64,000 bases of DNA from Xiphophorus maculatus. Taxonomy: Eukaryota > Chordata > Actinopteri > Cyprinodontiformes > Poeciliidae. Within the stretch, counting starts at the first letter, position 1, and the number at the start of each line of letters is the position of its first letter. The translations under genes and the position numbers were made by a program. Below are positions 57,151 through 64,000 of the stretch, in pieces. The stretch is from the NCBI RefSeq assembly GCF_002775205.1, contig NC_036459.1, positions 1,769,088 through 1,833,087 of the forward strand. The letters run 5' to 3'. The notes below the pieces were generated by a model that did not search any database, was not told the origin of the DNA, and saw only the letters and a list, made by a program, of their open reading frames with translations.

Positions 57151-60100
57151 ATAAAGCCTGACTAAAAAAACTTTACAAATCCACTCCAGAAAGGTGACTT
57201 ACCAAAAAAATGATGAAAACACAAAACTGAGGAGAAAAACAAATTACAAAAATCTTAAACAGAAACAATATCCTACAAATACTACAGCAGAAAAAGTACA
57301 ATTTATAAAAATCTACTGCACAAAAATACTTTATAAAAACTACAAAATGTCCCCCAAGAATCCCCAGAAACTGAAATGTTAACATAAATCAGGACTATGG
57401 AGCTTGAACAAACCCACCAGTGACGCCACAGAGCTGCAGACCGTTTATCCTTCTGCAGACGGATCCAAAAATCAACCAATCGATCCCATGTTGACAATAC
57501 GGCTGAACTCAGGATATAAGAGCAACACTCGGTCTGATCAGATTCCTGCAGCTTTATTATGATTATAGTTAGTGTTTATAATAACTGGAATGAACGTTTG
57601 TTTTGAGCCAACAGAAATCAAAGATGTCTCGGGACAGTCGACGTGCCCCAGATACAGAACAGATATTGGGTTTTATGGGGATGAGATTTATGGAGCCGGA
57701 CTCGGATCCAGAGGGACCGTATGGGTTCTCATTCAGGTGGATTCTGTGTCCATCATCACTGCCAGTTCATTTAAACTTCAGTACAAACCCGTCTGCCAGG
57801 TTCTGTTTAAATGGGCCGGGTTGAATGTCTCTCCTGATGATAAAACCATCCTGAGCGGAATAATTTCAAACTCTCTTGTTGTGACTCTACGGTTGTAAAT
57901 ATGCTCTCCAAACCTCTCTGGCTTATTAATGACAGGAGTTCACCCCAACCTTGTTTGGACTCCATCTAATCTGCAAAGTGAAACTTTTGAAATCAACTTC
58001 AACAAAAACTCCATGGATGAAAAACACAGATGAGTCTGTAAAATTACTCAGGTAAACAGAAATCTACACGACGACAACCCAAACCACAGGTACACATCAT
58101 CAGATCTAATAAGGAACAAAGGTTTTTATTCACTTTATCAGCTTATTACCAAGCACATTTTTATTACTGAAGGGTCACATGGATTCAGTTACAGCCGTCA
58201 TAAAGCAGAACATTTACCAGAACCTCAGAACAGCCCAACAACCATTAAAATAATGACCTTCCAGTCCATTAAAGGAAAAGTGCTTAAAAAGGACCAGAAA
58301 AGTCCGCAAATTCTGGAGGGGCGTATTAATCGGACCAGAATCTGTTGCCGAATTGGGTCCAGTGAGCTCGGGTTTGAGCAACACCATTTTAATAGTTTAA
58401 AACAACAAATGCTTTTGTCTGACTCAGTGGCATCATGAAAACGGACCACGATGGCACCTAATGGAGGTTTTGCTGTTTCCACCATGTTCTCTGGGTCAAA
58501 GGTCATCTGTATGAAAATGTGGTGATGATGAGTGTGCATGTCTGAGTTTGGATCCATATGAATGAGTGGGACTGCAATACAACTCCTGAAATGGCCACTG
58601 TATGAAAACCGAACACGGTATTTGAAAAATGATCAAACCCAGAGCGACGGCCGTCCCTCTTCCTCAATCATGGAGAATTTTCTAGCTCTACTTTATTTAG
58701 AGTATGAGACAGGGCGATGGAAGGAAAGTGTGCGACTCCTGGCTTCATGCTCGTAATGGCAAAGAAAATACATTATACGCACCTTCAGAATTTCAGAAAG
58801 GAGTTGACAGAAAACTGAGTCCTAGAGAAATTAACAAAACTTCACAACCGTTGTCTCCACTCTACATGATGCTGTTTCCCTCAAAGTTTGTGGCGGTTGA
58901 AAGATAAATTTAGAAAAACCGTAACAGGTATCAACGTATCATCATTCTTCCGAACAGAACGGATTTCTCTACAAGCAGAAAGTTAAACTGTTTCTCTGTG
59001 AAAGAATAACGACATAGCGAAGACGCAGAAGTAGCATATTTTCATGATCGTTTCATCACCTGACTCCATCCATGCCAATGGGATTTCTGAGTGCGGTTTA
59101 TGGCTAATTACGTCGCCACGGTTACTCAAAAACACCAACACAAATAATAGCAAACGTCATACTTCCAGGCTGAACGTTTTCGTAAATACATTGTTCAGGA
59201 CAATGGAAGAATAATAAATAGTACAGTTTAGAGGCGTTTTTATTCATTTCTACAGCTGGCTGAAATAATTCATAAACAGAAAATATTATTATTGCCTCTT
59301 CTTCTCTCATGATAAATCAGCCATTAGTGTGTTTGTTATTTACGATATACTAAGCTAAATTAAGCTTTTTAAAATGGAAAACGGATTGGGTGAGACCAGG
59401 AGGAAAACTAAAACAGGAAGTCAAAGCATAACTGTAAATGGGTTGAGAAAACTTCAGCTTACAGATGAAATGTTTAAAAATAGCTTCATAAGGCAGGCGA
59501 TGACAGCCATTAAATGGATCCATTATTCAACTCTGCAGTTTTTATTCTGCAAACCCATAAGATCAGCCTAAATGCTGCCACATGCCCATTATTAGCTTTA
59601 GCGAGAGAAACATTGCATGAATATTTACTGTGTATCCTTTTCTCAGAGCAGATGTGAAACTCAGCATCTGTATTGATTACAGCCTCCATCTGTTGGGCAT
59701 TTTCCCTCCAGTTTCTATTGTGAATTAGTCCCTTTGTTGTGTTATTTTCCCATCCATCCTCCCAGTGTTTCCATGAGTCACTGGAGGCGCTCTCTGCCGA
59801 GATGCAGGCCCAGAGTATTATTACAGACAGACTGCTTATTTATGGCTTTCTCATCAATAAATGGCTCATTGTCCTGGGGAGCCAGGAGATTCACTGTGGA
59901 ATGAATTCATATTTTCAAACAGGAACACAGTAATGCATAGATTATTTTGTTTCACTGGATGGTTGTGGTTCCCAGACTGACGAGAAAAACAGTCCGTTTT
60001 TTCTATCCTAACAATCAAAACAGAAACTGTTTCACCTCTGTAAGTTTGAATTCACTTAATAATATCTAAAGTATAATTCCTTGTGGTTTATTTGCACATA

Positions 60101-63100
60101 AAGTGAAGCGTGAAGTTCCTCAGGGTTTTGTTCTGGGCCCTGATATAATTTATATATATATTCTTGAATAGAGAAGTAAGAACATTCTGTTTGTTACTTA
60201 TTATGTTTTACTTGTAATTACAGACCAGCTTGATTACTATAGCGCAGTAGAAAGCAGGTGATAGCGCCACCTGCTGACCACACACTGGTTCATTGAGTCC
60301 AAACACACCGATAGGAACCAGGCCATTTATTCTATGCAACACGTTTCTAAACTGCTTCAGATTTAATGGAAACCCGGATGAAGCCATGACTGATGATACG
60401 GTTCTGGTCAAGATTCTGTCCTGGGATGTTTTTAAAAATGCCAGTGAAACCCAGAGGAGCTGCATTTAAAACAGGAATGTTCAGTGTTGAAAACCTTGGA
60501 ACGTTTTCCAAAGCTTGTTCTGATGTGGAGGCTGAAACTCCAGACAATAGTCTGAACCAGTCCGACAGAACAAACAGCCCACTGGGGACACATCTGAGTG
60601 GAAAGTTTAGTGGAAAGCTGTCGGCTGTTTATCTTTTGGTGTCAGATGTTAACTGGAGGAATATGTCTCTACACACACGCTGCGGTCAAACGCACATTCC
60701 CTCTGACCACATGTTGGTGCGTCGCGGCTCCCCGGACGGGACCGGAGTCTGGATGGGACCGAGGACGGGCTGGGTGGGTCTGAGCTCTGCTCTCCGTTTG
60801 TCATAACGATGTTGTGTCTGGGCCGGAGCGCTGGGAAGGTGGGTGGGCATCTGCAGATACCAAACTGGTATTAAACTGGGAGATTCAGCTCAGGGGATTT
60901 AACAGACGTAATTCCACTCCCTCCGAAGGATCTGCCAAAGCCACTTCTTCAGCAGAGACGTGCTAAAAATAAAAGTGGGCCGTTTTAAAGAGTGTGGCTT
61001 TTAATGGCAGCGTGTAAAAGTGAGCTGTGTGTTAACAGCTTCACTGAGGCAAACCCAAACACACGCCTCAGCGGCCTCAGAACAAATTGAGATGGCAAAG
61101 GGGCTGCGTGGAGGCGTCGGCTTTGTTTTGCTGTTTGATTAGCAGGCGACGCCCGAAAATACGCCCACTCAAACGTTCCCCAGATAAAGGATGAACTTTC
61201 AAAATACAACAAAGATGCCGTCAATCTTCAGTCCTCATTGTTTCATGTTTTCCATCATCGCTTCTACTGCAGAAAAAATCTTAACCTTTCCCTGCTCCCA
61301 GTCGTTAGGAGCTTCAACGATTAAAAAGTTTGAACTTTGTGAAGCTTTTCTGGCCCTCCATGCGGACAAGAGCAGAGGCTGCTCACTGCCTGCTAGCCGG
61401 CTCATCCTGCTATAGTTTCCAGGCTGGATAATCACTCCGAGCTGTTCCTCCGCTCCGGGTCGGCTCTGTTGTGGTCGGATCCTCTTCAAAGCCTCGCGGT
61501 GCTCTCAGCTCACAGGAATGCAGGTTGTCTGGGCACTGCTGGACTCCTGCAGGGCGTCTGCAGCCAGGTACTCCTGCAGCTCCGAGTCGTTGGGAACCAT
61601 GAGGACAGTTTCCTGTGATCCTCCAGACCTGCTTCTATTTTTAATGCTCTGCAGTAACAGGAGTCTGCTCAAAGTATGAATAAATGATGTCTTAACACAA
61701 AATGTTTGTTTCCTGTTTGAGCCATGCATCTGGCTGGAACAGATCAGTGGCTATAGCCAACACTTCCTGTAATGCAACAGGAAGGCCTGTCTTCATGTCC
61801 AGCAGACGATGAAGACTCTAAGAAACGTCTTCCAGGCTATTAACCGGACCGGCTGAAAGAAAACCTGCAGAAGAGCTGAGAGTCAGTGGAGGTTCACCAA
61901 CGGGAGAAACACCCTGAATATCCAGCCAGAGATAGTAAGAAGTGGCTTCATCAAAGTCCAGACCTAAATCACACTTAAGACTTGGAAACAGATGTTATCA
62001 GATATTCTCCATCCAATTGGACTGAGCTAAAGATCGTACTTTCTGAAGTTTCAGCTTCTTCCAGAGGAACGTTGAGTTGTTCTCTGTGAAGTTTCTGTCT
62101 CTATGGAGTGATAGGCGAGAAATTCGACTCTTTCCTCCGGGTGTCTCCTTCTGGCTACAGCAGAGGAATTTCTCCAGCACATCAGTAAATCCAGCCAGCT
62201 GAGCAGCCAGAGGACACGTGTGGGCATCATTACTCAGAGTTGCCTAGAAGACTGTAAAGCTGGCCAGTTTGGAGAGTTTTCTGGGCTCCAGATAAATCTC
62301 CTGGACTCATCAGGCGGTAAATCAGTTCGCCAGCTAAAGCTTCACTTCCTGTCCCCCGGTGGGCCTCGGAGACGCGGAGCTGCAGGGAGGACAGGTATGC
62401 TACTGGAGTCTGCAGTTTCCAGCAGAACAATTGGAAATGCAGAACCTTTAAAGTGTTAATGCGCCTAATCAACCTGCAGGAGGCGCCGCCATTTACGAGA
62501 AGTGGAGCGATTTCATGCTAATGATCAGGTTGATGAAAGCAGCTTTTGTTTGGAGCCGACACACCTGAAACGACAGGCTCAGGTAATTGCTGTTTATGCT
62601 AGTTAGCAGCAATAAGGCTGACGTTGGTCTGCAGGGAGATGAAGAAGATGAGTCCACGGAGACTCAGAGTCTGAACCTGAACCTGAACCAGAGGATGGAC
62701 CCGACCATTCTGGGCTCCACAGGAACACTGACAGGAATAACGTTCATGGATTTGGACTGGTCCAGAACCAGTGGAGGAGCTTTAACTGGGCCAGTTTCAT
62801 GTTGGTTGTTAAAGCTTCTGCCAGCTGAGGTCAAAGTTCAGGGAAATGTCTGCAGCTTGGAGTATTCCCGCCATCTCCAGCATTCCCAGTCTCCCAGTAG
62901 TTGGTGATATTCCCGCTGCATGGACTGGTGAGTTATGGAGGAAGACAGCGAGTGACCACAGGCGTTCTGCGGCTCACCATAATGACAGAGGTCATAAAAC
63001 GGCTCCATGTCAGGAAGTGAAAGCTGCTTTCAAACACTTGTTCTCCTGGAAACACTGAACTCAAGAAAATCACTCAAAGATTCTTTGTATTTTCAACTGA

Positions 63101-64000
63101 ATATTCACAGAATATATCAGATTTTCTGTAGTAATGAATTATCCGGGTTACACACACCGAACAAACAAACTTATGCCTGGCTCACACAAAGATTTTGGTC
63201 TGATTTCACCTTCAGACAATGTTTGGGACTCTGATTATTGGGATGGATTTTTAGATAATCTTAGTAAATATTCCTGCTGTGTGTTTAGAGCAGCAATCTG
63301 GTCCGCTCTTAGCCAATTAGAGGGCGAGGTGACGGAAACATGGAGGGGAATCCAAAATAAAGAACACATAATTGCCATGGTGCTTCAGAAAGTCCAGTGG
63401 ACGTTAGAGACGTCTTTGTCTTTTCTCTGTTAAATATCTTTCAAAAACAATCGCCATTGTTTCTTCCCAGTCGGCCATGTTGGCTTACTCTAACCTCACG
63501 TTTAGTCTTAAGAGATTATGCAAGATATCCCATCTGACACCGCACACAAGCAAACCTGTTACAGCTAAGATTGTTGAAAGAAACAACCCAATCGATGATT
63601 TTATTTTCACCGTTTAAAAATATCTGACCTGGGTCCATCTGTCAAAAGGTCAAACTAAAGCCAGAAGCAAAAAATCAAAACTTAATGTTATTTAAGATCA
63701 GGAGCTGTGAGGAGAAGCATCAGGAAAACTGAGCGTGGCCCGGGTCAGAACGGGTCCACATGTGGTCCAGATGTAACTGCATATTGACAGATGAGCAGCT
63801 GTCTGACTTTAAGGTGAGAAAAGATGGAGACGACAGATGGGCAGCTGGAGACTTTATCACTCAGAACCAAGTATACAAGGGTACTAATGGAGAACTTTTG
63901 TTTCTTTTGGGCTTTTTATTTCCAGAAAAATAATCAGATGGCGTTTAAAGACAAACCCAGTCCTCCAAAACCCCAAAATGAGAAATCCTAGTGATTCATT
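57151..64000. other. Intergenic, right end, with candidate conserved blocks
   Basis: No gene recognised. 59620-59935 and 61000-61480 are the most convincing conserved-element-like blocks of the window (ATTA/TAAT-rich, AGAACC-poor, e.g. TCATCAATAAATGG). 62480-62600 is similar. A short TATATATATA run lies near 60150. Confidence 0.35.

Noticed and set aside
1..64000. tRNA, rRNA, snRNA genes or CRISPR arrays
   Set aside because: None seen by eye on either strand; tandem repeats here have no spacers of constant length.

Overview
This is vertebrate nuclear DNA, almost certainly from a teleost fish. The genes have short, spliced exons with GT-AG introns. Introns and intergenic spaces are full of fish-type transposon debris (hAT, ISL2EU-like, Tc1, LINE, LTR and palindromic MITE-like units) and microsatellites. 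One trait stands out: a striking excess of the words CAGAACC / GGTTCTG everywhere. A cyprinodontiform-like (killifish or livebearer) fish is a guess from that texture, not a demonstrated assignment. There are no operons, CRISPR arrays or prokaryotic features.

Four protein-coding genes can be supported at the exon level, all on the minus strand, so the locus reads right to left. (1) 624-5094 is the 5' part of lrp6, the Wnt co-receptor: coding exons 1-5, with the rest beyond base 1. (2) 9974-12969 is mansc1, a MANSC-domain, mucin-like, single-pass membrane protein in three coding exons. lrp6-MANSC1 adjacency is conserved with human 12p13. (3) 17185-19130 is a four-exon gene for the small basic protein homologous to human C11orf98. 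(4) 21495-24694 is pthlh (parathyroid hormone-related protein), two coding exons with signal peptide, PTH-like domain and basic nuclear-targeting segment. The exon coordinates were assembled by hand from splice sites and reading phase; lrp6 exons 2-4 have the 397/198/197-bp sizes I recall for the human LRP5/6 genes.

The right-hand ~39 kb (24.7-64 kb) has no gene I can name. It holds TE remnants, a putative solo LTR flanked by 236/237-bp direct repeats, several long perfect or near-perfect hairpins, a minisatellite, a decayed LINE reverse transcriptase and stretches that look like conserved non-coding DNA. It lies upstream of pthlh, which in mammals is controlled by distant elements, so a regulatory role is a reasonable but untested inference. 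Two low-confidence exon candidates (26539-26717 minus; 29400-29946 plus) are listed.

The genes do not form a pathway, but lrp6 (Wnt signalling) and pthlh (endochondral/paracrine signalling) are both skeletal-development genes. The most interesting non-genic observations are the solo LTR with a very long flanking duplication, a 27-bp-arm perfect palindrome, a TIR-bounded element carrying a perfect T-MARE next to a TATA box, an ISL2EU-like transposon in lrp6 intron 1 keeping an open exon, and an inverted pair of CTCF-like motifs between lrp6 and mansc1.
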